A program made the translations under genes and the position numbers. DNA of 64,000 nt from Methylomagnum ishizawai (GTDB lineage Bacteria; Pseudomonadota; Gammaproteobacteria; Methylococcales; Methylococcaceae), in contig NZ_FXAM01000001.1 in the NCBI RefSeq assembly GCF_900155475.1, positions 4,226,881 to 4,290,880 of the forward strand, read 5' to 3'. This document shows positions 9,190 through 18,600 of the stretch, one piece after another. The number at the start of each line of letters is the position of its first letter. Position 1 is the stretch's first letter. Under the pieces are notes generated by a model that was not told the DNA's origin, did not search any database, and saw nothing but the letters and a program-made list of their open reading frames with translations.

Positions 9190-9658
9190 CGTCGGCGTCC
9201 TCGCGGATTTTCACCTCGCCGGTCAGCCAACTGACATCGACATAGCGCTTCTGCCCGCCGCCCACCAGGGTGACACGCCCGCCGGTGGCCGAGCCATCCG
9301 GGAAGAAACGGATGCGCCCGGTGCCCTCGTCCAGGGTTTCGCTCGCGGTGGTGTAGAGGCTGAGATCGACCGTGCCCGGCAGGCTATAGGACTTGTTGCG
9401 CCCCGTGACCCGGTAGCGGTGGTTGTCGATTTCCAGTTCGAACGTGGCTTCCTTGCCCCGGATCAAAGCTTGCCCCCGCGCATGGCGCAAGGCCGAAGCC
9501 ACGTCGCGGGCGGCGGAATAAAGCTGCGCCCGCCCCAGCAGCGGCGCGAAATTGGGCAGGACCACGGCCATCAGCAAACCGGCGATGACCAGGGCCAGCA
9601 GCATTTCCAGCAGGGTGAAGCCCCAAGCCACCGGGCCGGAGCCACGCCGCCTAGCCAC
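9179..9658 (-). CDS. gspH: T2SS pseudopilin GspH
   Basis: The protein has 159 residues. The prepilin site is VAWGFTLLEMLLALVIAGLL (cleavage after Gly, Glu at +5). The globular part carries GspH-like features (DVASALRHARGQALIRGKEA, then IRFFPDGSATGGRV near the end). The FFPDGS segment is characteristic of GspH/FimT pseudopilins. The gene lies between gspG (83 bp upstream) and gspI (overlapping). The C-terminal tail is acidic (REDADDED). Confidence 0.88.
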   Translation of the reverse strand: MARRRGSGPVAWGFTLLEMLLALVIAGLLMAVVLPNFAPLLGRAQLYSAARDVASALRHARGQALIRGKEATFELEIDNHRYRVTGRNKSYSLPGTVDLSLYTTASETLDEGTGRIRFFPDGSATGGRVTLVGGGQKRYVDVSWLTGEVKIREDADDED

Positions 9659-9741
9659 ACGCGGGTACCCGCCGGGAACGCCGGGCCGCTGTCGCGATAG
9701 TGGGGCGGGAACGCATCGGAATCATCACGGGAACCGGAGGG

Positions 9742-10179
9742 CTATTCCCAACTCACGATGTCCTGGTCTTCGCCATCTCCACCCTCGGCCCCATCCGAAC
9801 CCAAGCTGAACACATCGAACTTGCCGCCGTGCTGGCCGGGAGCCACATAGTGGAAGGGGTTGTTCCAGGGATCGAGCGGGACTTTCTTTTTGCGGAGATA
9901 GGGACCGTTCCAGAACTTGGCGCTAGCGGGCTGTTCGACCAGGGCCGCCAGTCCTTCGTCGGTGGGCGGATAACGGCCCACGTCCAGGCGGTACATATCC
10001 AGGGCCGAGGACAATTCCTCGATCTGCAAGCGGGCGGTCTTGGTCTTGGATTCGCCCAGGTGCTTGATCACCTGCGGCCCCACCAAACCGGCCAACAAGC
10101 CGATGATGGCCAGCACCACCAAGAGTTCGATCAGGGTGAAACCGCGCTGAAAGCGCTTTTGTCGCGAAGGCTTGTGCAT
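9742..10179 (-). CDS. gspG: T2SS major pseudopilin GspG
   Basis: The 145-residue form starting at 10179 has a 13-residue basic leader and the site QRGFTLIELLVVLAIIGLLA. The GspG signature follows: YRLDVGRYPPTDEGLAALVE, then WNGPYLRKKKVPLDPWNNPFHY, with the calcium-loop region near the C-terminus (SLGSDGAEGGDGEDQDI). It is the major subunit of the pseudopilus. Another ATG lies nine bases upstream at 10188, and neither has a strong Shine-Dalgarno sequence. A 201-bp gap separates it from gspF, so it may have its own promoter, consistent with the higher amounts a major subunit needs. Confidence 0.9.
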   Translation of the reverse strand: MHKPSRQKRFQRGFTLIELLVVLAIIGLLAGLVGPQVIKHLGESKTKTARLQIEELSSALDMYRLDVGRYPPTDEGLAALVEQPASAKFWNGPYLRKKKVPLDPWNNPFHYVAPGQHGGKFDVFSLGSDGAEGGDGEDQDIVSWE

Positions 10180-10333
10180 AGGAATCATGGATGAACTGAA
10201 GAAGACTGAACGATGGAAACAGTCCGCGCAAAAACCGCGGGGCGGGCAGTCCGACCGGCTGGCTATACGTCCGGGGCGGCGGGCCACATCGAACGCAACT
10301 AGGCAAAATACCTAAGGATTAAAAGCCGGACAA

Positions 10334-10354
10334 ACTTAAAGGACACTTAAACAG
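10334..10354 (-). promoter_or_regulatory. candidate promoter/operator upstream of gspG
   Basis: The gspF-gspG gap contains TGTTTAAGTGTCCTTTAAG (minus strand). A very similar string, TGTTTTAAGTCCACTTTAAA, lies at 13451-13470 upstream of gspE. These are the two places in the operon with room for a promoter, so a shared promoter or regulator site is plausible. I have not matched it to a known consensus. Confidence 0.35.
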
Positions 10355-10380
10355 ACCCGCTATTGTCAATCAGCGCCCAT

Positions 10381-11598
10381 TTAAAAAGCTAGATCGTTGA
10401 CGCTCAAGATCGCCATCAGGATCGAGACGATGATCCCGCCGATCATGATCCCCAGGCCCACGATCAACACCGGCTCCAACAAGGCCAAGAGCCGCTGGAT
10501 GGAAATCTTGATTTCCTTGTCGTAGGTGGTCGCCACCCGTTCCAGCATCTCGGCCAGATGGCCGGATTCCTCGCCCAGCTTGATCATCTGCATCGCCAGC
10601 GAGGGGAATAATTCGGCCTCCATCAAGGGCGCGGTGAGTCCGCCGCCGCGTTTCAGGCTTTCGGCGGCGAGGCCGAGTTTTTCCGCCACCAGCCGGTTAT
10701 CCAGGGTATCGCGCACGATGGTCAACGCTCCCAGCAAGGGCACGCCGTTGGTGAGCAGGGTCGAGAGCGTGCGACTGAAACTCGCGACCTGGAATTTGAT
10801 GATCAAATCGCCGAACAGCGGTAGCCGTAACATCCAACCATCCCACACCAAGCGCCGCACCGGGTCGGCCTTTTGATAGCGCACAAAACTGGTGGCCCCG
10901 AAAACCAGCGGCACCAAGGTCCACCAATAGCCCCGGATGAAATCCGCCGCCCCCACCACGATCTGGGTCGGCACCGGCAATTCCTTGCCCGCGCTCTCGA
11001 ACATCTCGGTGAACTGCGGCACCACGAAAGCCAGCAACAACAGCAGGGAACCCATCGCCATCAGCACCAGGATGGCGGGATAGATCATCGCCGTGGTGAC
11101 GGTATCGCGCAGTTCCTTGGAGCGGTCCAGGTATTCGGTCAGGCGCTCCAACACCACTTCCAAGGCACCGCCCGCTTCGCCCGCCCGGATCAGGTTGAGA
11201 TAAAACCGCGAGAACACGCCGTTCTGGGCTTCCAGCGCGTCGGAAAGCTGTTTGCCGCCCTTCACCGCGTCCAACACTTTGCCGAGCATGGCGTTGAGGT
11301 CGGGTTCGCTGGACGTAAGTTCGAGCAGGACCACCAAGGCGCGGTCGAGCGGGAGGCCGGCTTGCAGCAAGGTCAGCAACTCGCGGGTCATCAAGCCGAT
11401 TTGCTTCTGCGAGATGCGCGAGCGGCTGCGCCCGAGTTTGAGCCAAGCCAAGGGCCGCGATTTGGCCGGGGAAATGCGGATGGGCAACAAGCCCTCGTTT
11501 TGCAAGAGCATGAGCAGCGCGGTTTCGTCGGCGGCTTCGCGCTCCATTTCGATGGTTTCGCCTTCGCGGTTGACGGCTTTGTAGATGTAGAGGGGCAT
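10381..11598 (-). CDS. gspF: T2SS inner-membrane platform protein GspF
   Basis: The protein has 405 residues, the usual GspF length. It has two GspF/PilC-type cytoplasmic domains separated by membrane helices: TRELLTLLQAGLPLDRALVV begins the first and FSRTLSTLLTNGVPLLGALT begins the second. Helices lie near 170-195, 220-240 and 375-400. GspF is the polytopic platform that couples GspE to the pseudopilus. It follows gspE with a 4-bp gap. Confidence 0.93.
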   Translation of the reverse strand: MPLYIYKAVNREGETIEMEREAADETALLMLLQNEGLLPIRISPAKSRPLAWLKLGRSRSRISQKQIGLMTRELLTLLQAGLPLDRALVVLLELTSSEPDLNAMLGKVLDAVKGGKQLSDALEAQNGVFSRFYLNLIRAGEAGGALEVVLERLTEYLDRSKELRDTVTTAMIYPAILVLMAMGSLLLLLAFVVPQFTEMFESAGKELPVPTQIVVGAADFIRGYWWTLVPLVFGATSFVRYQKADPVRRLVWDGWMLRLPLFGDLIIKFQVASFSRTLSTLLTNGVPLLGALTIVRDTLDNRLVAEKLGLAAESLKRGGGLTAPLMEAELFPSLAMQMIKLGEESGHLAEMLERVATTYDKEIKISIQRLLALLEPVLIVGLGIMIGGIIVSILMAILSVNDLAF

Positions 11599-11602
11599 GG
11601 GT

Positions 11603-13375
11603 TTAAGTATCCGAAGTCACCCGCAACACCTCCTCCACCGTGGTCAAGCCCATGACCGCCTTCCGCAAACCATCCTCGTAGATGGTATGCATCCCCTCGG
11701 TCAAAGCCTGTTCCTCGATCTGGCGGGCCTGGGCGTGGTTCATCACCAAGCGGCGCAGGGCATCGGTCATCACCAGGAATTCCTGGATCGCCAAACGGCC
11801 CCGGTAGCCGGTGTTATCGCAAGCCTCGCAGCCCTTGCCGCGATACAGCATCACCCGGCCCCCGGACGAAAACCGCTGCAAGCGCATTTCCTGCACCATC
11901 TCCGGCAGGGCCGGATAGCTTTCCTTGCAATGCTGGCACAAGCGCCGCACCAAACGCTGGCCCAGGATGCCGTTGACGGTGGAGGAAATCAGGTAATCCT
12001 CCAGCCCCATATCCATCAAACGGGTGACGCCGCCGGCCGCGTCGTTGGTGTGCAGCGTCGAAAGCACCAAATGCCCGGTCAGGGCCGATTGCACCGCGAT
12101 GCGGGCGGTTTCGAGGTCGCGCATTTCGCCGATCATGATGACATCGGGGTCTTGGCGCATGATCGAGCGCAGGGCGCTGGCGAAGGTCAGGCCGATCTGC
12201 GGCTTGACCTGGATTTGGTTGATGCCCTCCAACTGATATTCCACCGGGTCTTCCACGGTGATGATCTTGCGTTCGGGGGTGTTGATCTTATGCAGGGCGG
12301 TGTAGAGCGTGGTGCTTTTGCCGCTGCCGGTGGGGCCGGTGATGAGCAGGATGCCGTGGGGCATTTCCAAGACATCGATGAAACGCTTGAGCGATTCGCC
12401 CTCGAAACCCAAGGCGCCGAAATCGAACTTAATGCTTTCCTTGTGCAGCAAGCGGATCACCACGCTTTCGCCGTACATGGTCGGCACGGTCGAAATACGC
12501 AAGTCCAACTCCTTGCCCACCACTTGCAGCTTGATCCGGCCATCCTGCGGCAACCGGCGCTCGGCGATGTTGAGCTTGGCCATGATCTTGATGCGCGAAA
12601 TCACGGCTGCGGTCGAACGCACCGGCGGGGCTTGCTCCTCGCGCAGCACGCCATCGATGCGGAACCTGACCTTCAAGCGTTCCTCGAACGGCTCGACATG
12701 GATATCCGAGGCCCGCGATTCCACTGCCCGCTGCATGATGAGGTTCACCATGCGGATCACCGGCGCTTCCGAGGCCAAATCCTTGAGATGCTCGACATCG
12801 GCCTCGTCGATATCCTCGTCGCTGCCGAAATGCTCGACGATCTCGCCCATCAGGGTTTTGCCGGGACCATGCTGGGTTTCGAGGGCGCGGTCGATTTCCG
12901 ATTGCAGGCCGACATGGGGCAGGATCGGGCGGTCGCAGGCCAGGGCCAGGGCGTCCAGCAATTCCTGATCGAACGGATCGATCACCGCCACCGCCAAACC
13001 CTCGTCGCGAACGGCGATGCCAGCCACATGGTTTTCCTTGAGGAAGCGGATCGAAACCGTCTCCGGCATCAGCGAAGCCTCCGGGAAATCGACCGGAGCC
13101 ACCAGCGGGCAACCGCTCACTTCGGCCAGCGCCTCCGCCGCGTCGCGCTCCGACACCACGCCCAGTTTGACCAACAAGGCCGGGATACGCTGCTCGTCGG
13201 TCTGGGCCGCGAGACGTTTGGCGCGGACGATCTCGGCCTCGCGCACCTTGCCGCGGCCCACCAACTCGCGGGCGAAGCGGTCGTAGGGATGGGCCTGCCC
13301 GGTTTCGGGGGGGAGTTCGGCCGGGATTTCCGGCAAGGTTTCGGCGGGTTCGGGAAGCGGGGTCGCGATGGCCAC
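11603..13375 (-). CDS. gspE: T2SS ATPase GspE
   Basis: The protein has 590 residues. An N-terminal T2SSE domain is followed by the ATPase core with Walker A GPTGSGKSTTLY (about 345), an Asp box region, Walker B-type IMIGEMRDLETA, and a His box (LSTLHTNDA). Two CXXC pairs (CQHC and CEAC, about 40 residues apart near 477-517) form the zinc-binding C domain. It powers pseudopilus assembly from the cytoplasm. It is the first gene of the operon; the 259 bp to the divergent lpxD should hold both promoters. Confidence 0.94.
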   Translation of the reverse strand: MAIATPLPEPAETLPEIPAELPPETGQAHPYDRFARELVGRGKVREAEIVRAKRLAAQTDEQRIPALLVKLGVVSERDAAEALAEVSGCPLVAPVDFPEASLMPETVSIRFLKENHVAGIAVRDEGLAVAVIDPFDQELLDALALACDRPILPHVGLQSEIDRALETQHGPGKTLMGEIVEHFGSDEDIDEADVEHLKDLASEAPVIRMVNLIMQRAVESRASDIHVEPFEERLKVRFRIDGVLREEQAPPVRSTAAVISRIKIMAKLNIAERRLPQDGRIKLQVVGKELDLRISTVPTMYGESVVIRLLHKESIKFDFGALGFEGESLKRFIDVLEMPHGILLITGPTGSGKSTTLYTALHKINTPERKIITVEDPVEYQLEGINQIQVKPQIGLTFASALRSIMRQDPDVIMIGEMRDLETARIAVQSALTGHLVLSTLHTNDAAGGVTRLMDMGLEDYLISSTVNGILGQRLVRRLCQHCKESYPALPEMVQEMRLQRFSSGGRVMLYRGKGCEACDNTGYRGRLAIQEFLVMTDALRRLVMNHAQARQIEEQALTEGMHTIYEDGLRKAVMGLTTVEEVLRVTSDT

Positions 13376-13634
13376 AGGGGGAAATCTCTCGGTTGGTGCC
13401 GACGCTCGGGGCGGGCATGGGAACGGGGTCGGTATTTTCCGGGATGGCGATTTAAAGTGGACTTAAAACACCCAAACACCGGGACAGGGTAGCGGACGAT
13501 TATTAAACCACATCCCGCCCCGGAAACCCGCCCGCGACGCCATGCCGCAGGCCCGCCGGACGAAAACGGTTGCCCATGCCTCTTGGGGCTACTTATCATT
13601 GCCGCCGTCGCCAACGAACCCAACCCAGGTCATC
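13376..13634. promoter_or_regulatory. divergent gspE/lpxD promoter region
   Basis: This gap between divergently transcribed genes has no convincing gene. It holds the TGTTTTAAGTCCACTTTAAA string (13451-13470, minus strand) that recurs upstream of gspG, and an AT-rich patch (ATTATTAAACC, 13499-13509). lpxD has a modest Shine-Dalgarno sequence (CCCAGGTCATC) just before its ATG. Confidence 0.4.
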
Positions 13635-14696
13635 ATGAACATACTGCCTTCGGCCATCTTCCAGGAATTCCAGGCGCGGGGACTCATCGCCGAACACCGG
13701 GGCGGGGACCGGCCCATCCGCCGCATCGCCCCCATCGAGGAATGCGCGGCGGGCGATCTGGTGTTCGTGGACCATGCCAAATACCTGCCCAGGGTGCGCC
13801 AGCAACCGCCTTCCGCCGTGGTCGCGCCCGCCGCCATCGCCGATGAGTTGGGGGATATCGAGGGACTCGCCGTCCTGGTCGCGCCCAATGTCCGGCTCGC
13901 CATCGCCCTTCTGAAACAAGCCTACGCCGACCGCGATGTGCGCGACAGCGAATGGCCGCGCATCCACCCGAACGCGGTCATCCATGACAGCGTGGCCGTG
14001 CCCGAGGACGCCTTGATCGGTCCCGGCGTGGTGGTGGGCAAGGATGTGGAATTGGGGGGTCGGGTGGTCTTGATGGCGAACGTGGTCATCGAGCGCGGGG
14101 CCAAGATCGGGGCCAACACCGTGCTGCATCCCGGCTGCACCGTGGGCTACAACTGCGAAATCGGCAGCGATGTGATCCTCAAGGCGGGCTGCGTGATCGG
14201 CTCGGAAGGTTTCGGCTTCGCCCAGGACGAGAAGCGCCGCAATCACCGCATCCCCCATACCGGCAAGGTGATCGTCGAGGACCGGGTGGTGATCGGGGCC
14301 AACACCAATATCGACCGCGCCACCTATGGGGCCACGCTCATCCGGGCCGGGGCGGTGATCGACGCCATGTGCCATATCGGCCATAACGTCGAGATCGGCG
14401 AGGACTGCATCCTCTGCGCCCATACCGGGATTTCCGGTTCCACCAAGTTCGGGAAGCGGGTCATCGCCTCGGGCCAAACCGGGACACTGGACCATATTAC
14501 CGTGGCCGACGACGTGGTGTTGCTGCACCGGGCGGGGCTTAACAGCAGCATCAAACAGCCCGGCATGTATGCGGGCGGCCCGGCCCAGCCGTTGCAGCAG
14601 TACCTCAAGAACATGGCCGTCGCCGCCCGTTTGCATGAGGTGTGGTCGCGGTTGAAGGCGGTGGAGAAAAAGTTGGCGGAGTTGACTAAACCGTAA
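13635..14696 (+). CDS. lpxD: UDP-3-O-(3-hydroxyacyl)glucosamine N-acyltransferase LpxD
   Basis: The protein has 353 residues and is a trimeric left-handed beta-helix acyltransferase of lipid A synthesis in the cytoplasm. An N-terminal uridine-binding domain (about 1-100) precedes the hexapeptide repeats (VVVGKDVELGGRVVLMANV onward). The catalytic-His region is CHIGHNVEIGEDC, followed by SGSTKFGKRVIASGQTG. A C-terminal helix ends it. I chose the start at 13635 because it matches family length; the open frame extends upstream without homology. It is not beside lpxA or fabZ, so it may be a second copy of lpxD. Confidence 0.9.
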   Translation: MNILPSAIFQEFQARGLIAEHRGGDRPIRRIAPIEECAAGDLVFVDHAKYLPRVRQQPPSAVVAPAAIADELGDIEGLAVLVAPNVRLAIALLKQAYADRDVRDSEWPRIHPNAVIHDSVAVPEDALIGPGVVVGKDVELGGRVVLMANVVIERGAKIGANTVLHPGCTVGYNCEIGSDVILKAGCVIGSEGFGFAQDEKRRNHRIPHTGKVIVEDRVVIGANTNIDRATYGATLIRAGAVIDAMCHIGHNVEIGEDCILCAHTGISGSTKFGKRVIASGQTGTLDHITVADDVVLLHRAGLNSSIKQPGMYAGGPAQPLQQYLKNMAVAARLHEVWSRLKAVEKKLAELTKP

Positions 14697-14721
14697 GCCA
14701 GCAACGGCGGAATACGCTGCG

Positions 14722-15492
14722 CTATTCCGCCCCCACCCGGAGTTCCGCCACCACCGGCGCATGGTCCGAAGGCCGCTCCAAACCACGCGGCCCGGTATCC
14801 ACCCGGCAAGATAAACACTCCAATCCCCCACTCGCCAGGATATGGTCGATGCGCAGCCCCAAATTGCGCTTGAAGCCATTCATCCGGTAATCCCACCAGG
14901 AAAAGCTCTTCTCGGGCTGCTCGAACTGCCGGAAGGTATCGCGCAGGCCCAAATCCAGCCAAGCCCGGAACGCCGCCCGCTCCGGCCCACTGCACAGGAT
15001 TTTGTCGCGCCACGCCTCGGGGTCGTGCACGTCGCGGTCTTCCGGGGCGATGTTGAAATCGCCCAGCACCACCAAGCGCGGATGGCGCGCCAACTCGGCC
15101 TCCAGCCACGCCCCCACCTTCGCCAGCCAATCCAGCTTATAGGCGTATTTGTCGGAACCGACCTCGCTGCCATTCGGCACGTACAAATCCACGATCCTGA
15201 CGCCATCGACGGTCACGGCCAGGATGCGCCGCTGTGGATCGTCCAGCCCCTCGATATCGGTCACCGGGTCCAACATATCGGAACGGCTCAGCACCGCCAC
15301 GCCGTTATAGGTCTTCTGCCCGCTGTAGACCGAGCGATAACCGGCCCCGGCCACAGCGGCGACGGGAAAGTTGGCGTTTTCAGTCTTGGTTTCCTGCAAG
15401 GCCAGCACATCGGGCTGTTCCCGCGCCAGCCAGTCGAGGACGTGGGGCAGGCGCACGCGGAGGGAGTTCACGTTCCAGGCCGCTATTTTCAT
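14722..15492 (-). CDS. xth: exodeoxyribonuclease III
   Basis: The protein has 256 residues of the AP endonuclease/Xth family, acting in base excision repair. Motifs seen are AAWNVNSLRVRL, LQETKTEN (metal-binding Glu), LYVPNGSEVGSDKY, LGDFNIAPEDRDV, and DHILASGG with SDHAPV near the end. Length is standard. Its start codon lies inside the attL core, so the region upstream of codon 1 now belongs to the integrated island. The element supplies a Shine-Dalgarno sequence (AGGTGATAG) that matches the one at attR, so expression may survive integration. Confidence 0.95.
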   Translation of the reverse strand: MKIAAWNVNSLRVRLPHVLDWLAREQPDVLALQETKTENANFPVAAVAGAGYRSVYSGQKTYNGVAVLSRSDMLDPVTDIEGLDDPQRRILAVTVDGVRIVDLYVPNGSEVGSDKYAYKLDWLAKVGAWLEAELARHPRLVVLGDFNIAPEDRDVHDPEAWRDKILCSGPERAAFRAWLDLGLRDTFRQFEQPEKSFSWWDYRMNGFKRNLGLRIDHILASGGLECLSCRVDTGPRGLERPSDHAPVVAELRVGAE

Positions 15493-15606
15493 CTATCACC
15501 TAAATAATTGATTTATAAAAATTTATTTCCAAATGATTTTTTCTAGCTACGCATCTAGCTACACAGAAACGGGGCGGTGGGGTGCCAGGAAAGCCCCGGC
15601 CAGCGC
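15475..15606. mobile_element. attL: left junction repeat
   Basis: The core CCAGGCCGCTATTTTCATC (15475-15493) is the reverse complement of the xth start. Similarity to attR continues through ATCACCTAAATAATTGATT and, with small gaps, to about 15606 (ACGGGGCGGTGGGGTGCCAGGAAAG here; a version with several mismatches at attR). The homology beyond the core means that the element carries its own copy of the xth upstream region. Confidence 0.8.
15543..15566 (+). repeat. 12-bp iterons at the left island end
   Basis: CTAGCTAC occurs at 15543 and 15555, a period of exactly 12 bp. The same unit occurs three times with the same period inside the right end (45482, 45494, 45506). These are candidate arm-type sites for the integrase or sites for a directionality factor such as the AlpA-like protein. 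Confidence 0.6.
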
Positions 15607-15622
15607 CCACGGTTCCGCCCCC

Positions 15623-18600
15623 TCACGCCCGTTCCAGGTTGAGCTTCAAGAGCCGCCCCAGGATTTCCGCGTCGGGCATGGCCTCCGTGTAGTCGGTCCA
15701 GCCGTAGGCAGCGGCCACGGCTTGATCCAAGGCTTTATGGGCGTTATCCAGCCAAGCGGGGCGGGTGTTGTAGAGGTTGGTCAGGGTGCGCTTTTTCAGG
15801 TCGGCTGCGTGGCCCGGCTTGGGGAGGATGCGGTCGGGATAGCCCGGCACCACTTCCGGCACGCGCTCGGTCCATTCGGGCGGGTTGAGCCAGCTTTCCC
15901 GCAATGCGTGCAGGCGCTTGGCGGCTTCGGCGATGGCGGGGAAAGCGGCGTCCGGGTTTTCGTGGGTTAGGACGCCTTCGGGGAAGGGGAAGGTTTCAAA
16001 GGTGGTGGTGGGGGTATAGCGTGGGTCGTTGCCGACGCCGTGCCAAGTACATACCGCTAACGACCATAACTCATGGAATCTTGAATGTAAAACCCCGAAA
16101 ATCGCATCGTCGGCGCGGGCGATGGCATATAATTTTTGATCCGGGAGAACAGCGGAATTCATCCAGGCGAATAAGCGATATTTTGCAACCTCTGGCGTTG
16201 CAATATACCTGGATAATCCACGCAAGGCGTCCCGCAAATCCGGGCGTGGACGGGCCAATCGCCACCAGCTCCGTGCTACGACCGCATCCCGGTTTTTTTC
16301 GCTGATGGGCTTTACAGTTCTGAGGACGTATTCATATGGAGCTTCATATAAAACCGCATTTCGCTCGTCCATGTTCACGCCGAAATCGATAACCCAAATA
16401 TCTCTGGGCCGTCGGGTTAAATCCAATCCATTCCATAATGGCCGTAAAACATCGCTATTTGGTTGACTATGAGGATTGGGCTGTTCGAGCCATGTGCGGG
16501 CTAATTCCCCTGGAATATCGAATGGCCCTTTTTTTGAGGCACCCATGAAGCATATTCTAAAATTTGTGCTGATGGGTTTGGCTTGAGTTAAATCCAGGTT
16601 TTCAGTCCCTTCCGATGCCGCCGTCAAATCGGAGTAGATTTCTTCGGCATATTTTCCATTTAAGCTTATTTTGGAAGCTTCTAGTTTGCGGCAAAACCCA
16701 ATCAGACTCACCCGCACCGCCGCGCCTTCGTTAATCCAAGGCTCATCGCTCCAAGCGTTGAAAATCGCCAGCCGGTTCAGAAGTAAGCCTTCAGCACCAG
16801 CGACGCCACGCCCGCCAGCAACATCCCCAGCATCCATTTCAGCACCGCCAAGTCGGTGCGGATCGGAGCCAGCGCCGAATCCAGGTCCGTTTTCGTGACC
16901 AGTTGATCCTGGGCTTTGGCGATGGCCCGCACCACCGCCTCGGCTTGCTCCTGCGGAATCCCGGCTTTTTTGAGCGATTCCGTCAATTCCAAGGTGTCGA
17001 AAGTTACCGTCGCCATAACGTCCTCCGTTGTGTTCCGCTTCGATTGTACCGTATAAAATCCGCTCCAAAACCTTCCGGTTCGCCCCGCCCCGGATACTAT
17101 TGGTCGAAACCAACCCGGCCCGCTGGGTTTTCCCCGCCGCGATCTGCGCCCGTGCCTTCTCGAACCAATAACAAACCAAATCGGCCCCACCCGGAACCCG
17201 GCCTTGATAACACGCCCGCAAACGGTGGGTATATTCCTCGCCAAGTGAACCCAACAATTTGGAACCACCCAAAAACGGCGGATTCCCGATAATCACATCC
17301 GCTTCCGGCCATGCCGCTTCGGTCCCGTCCGCGTTCAATACCGCGTCCCGCTGTTCGATGGTATCCAGCGGGCGCAGAATCGGATTCTTGGTCAGGTTAT
17401 AGCCATGCTGGATCATCCATTGGATTTCCCCAATCCACACCGTGACGCGGGCCAATTCCGCCGCATAGGGGTTCAATTCGATCCCGTGGACCGCTTCCGG
17501 CCCCACGGCGGGAAACTGCCGGGGCAAACCCAAGGTTTCCGCTTCCAAAATGGCTTGGTGTTCCAAGTCCTTCAAGGTTTGCAAAGCCAGATACAGGAAA
17601 TTCCCCGAGCCACAAGCCGGGTCGAGTACCCGGAAATTCTTCAAGCGTTCCAGGAAACCGATATAGGCTTTCTGCGCCTTGGTCCGGGCTTTGGTTTTGT
17701 CCTTCTGGATGTCCGCCTTGACCGCTTCCCATTCGGCCAATAAGGGTTCCCGGATCACCGGATCGACCAAGCGCATAATGGATGCCCGGTCGGTATAGTG
17801 CGCCCCCAACTGCGAACGCTTGGCCGGGTCCAAGCCCCGTTCAAACAGGGTGCCGAAAATCGCCGGTTCGATGGCGCTCCAATCCAGGCGCGACAAGGCC
17901 GATAGCTGCTTGAACTCCGCCCCGGTCAAGGGCAGGGTGTCGGCATCGTTGAACAGCCCGCCGTTGAACCAATCGATGATGTCCACCCCGAAATCCCCGC
18001 CTTCCGCCATGGCCTGGAACAGGTTCTTCAACAGCGAAGTTCCACGGTCTGGATGCTTGGCGGCATTTTCCAACAACCGGGAAAACAAAGCCTTGGGCAA
18101 CAGGTCGCAATCTTCCGCGAACAGGCAGAACAACAGCCGGTTGAGGAAATGCGCCACCCGGTGCGGCTCGAAACCGCGCTGGTGCAGCGCCAGGGCCAGC
18201 GCCGCGAATTGTTCCGCCGCCGCCCGCGTCAAGCCTTCGCGGGTTTGGCCGGGCCGCAGGCGTTCCGGGTCGGTGAAGGCCCATTTCAGCTTTTGCCGGG
18301 CTTCCGGCTGCCGCAGATCGTCCAGGGCGATGGCGTGGGTTTCCTGTACCGCGTTGGTGAAGGCGGTATGGATCACGAGGGTTTCCAGGTCGGACACGAT
18401 CAACAGCGGCGGCGATTGCAAGGCCAGCGCGTAGCCCTGCAACTGCTTCAGGGCCGCTTGCAGGTCTTTCCCCTTGCCCTTGTACTCCCAGCCGAAACAC
18501 CCCTTCCGCCACACATCGGCCCAACCATCGCCGCCCCCGGTTTTCTTCGCGCCCTTCTCGAAACAAAACCACAGCCCGTCCGGGTCGGCTTCGTTGGGCG

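Noticed and set aside
11597-13492. A 631-codon plus-strand frame opposite gspE
   Set aside because: It mirrors a clear GspE ATPase with Walker and zinc motifs on the other strand.
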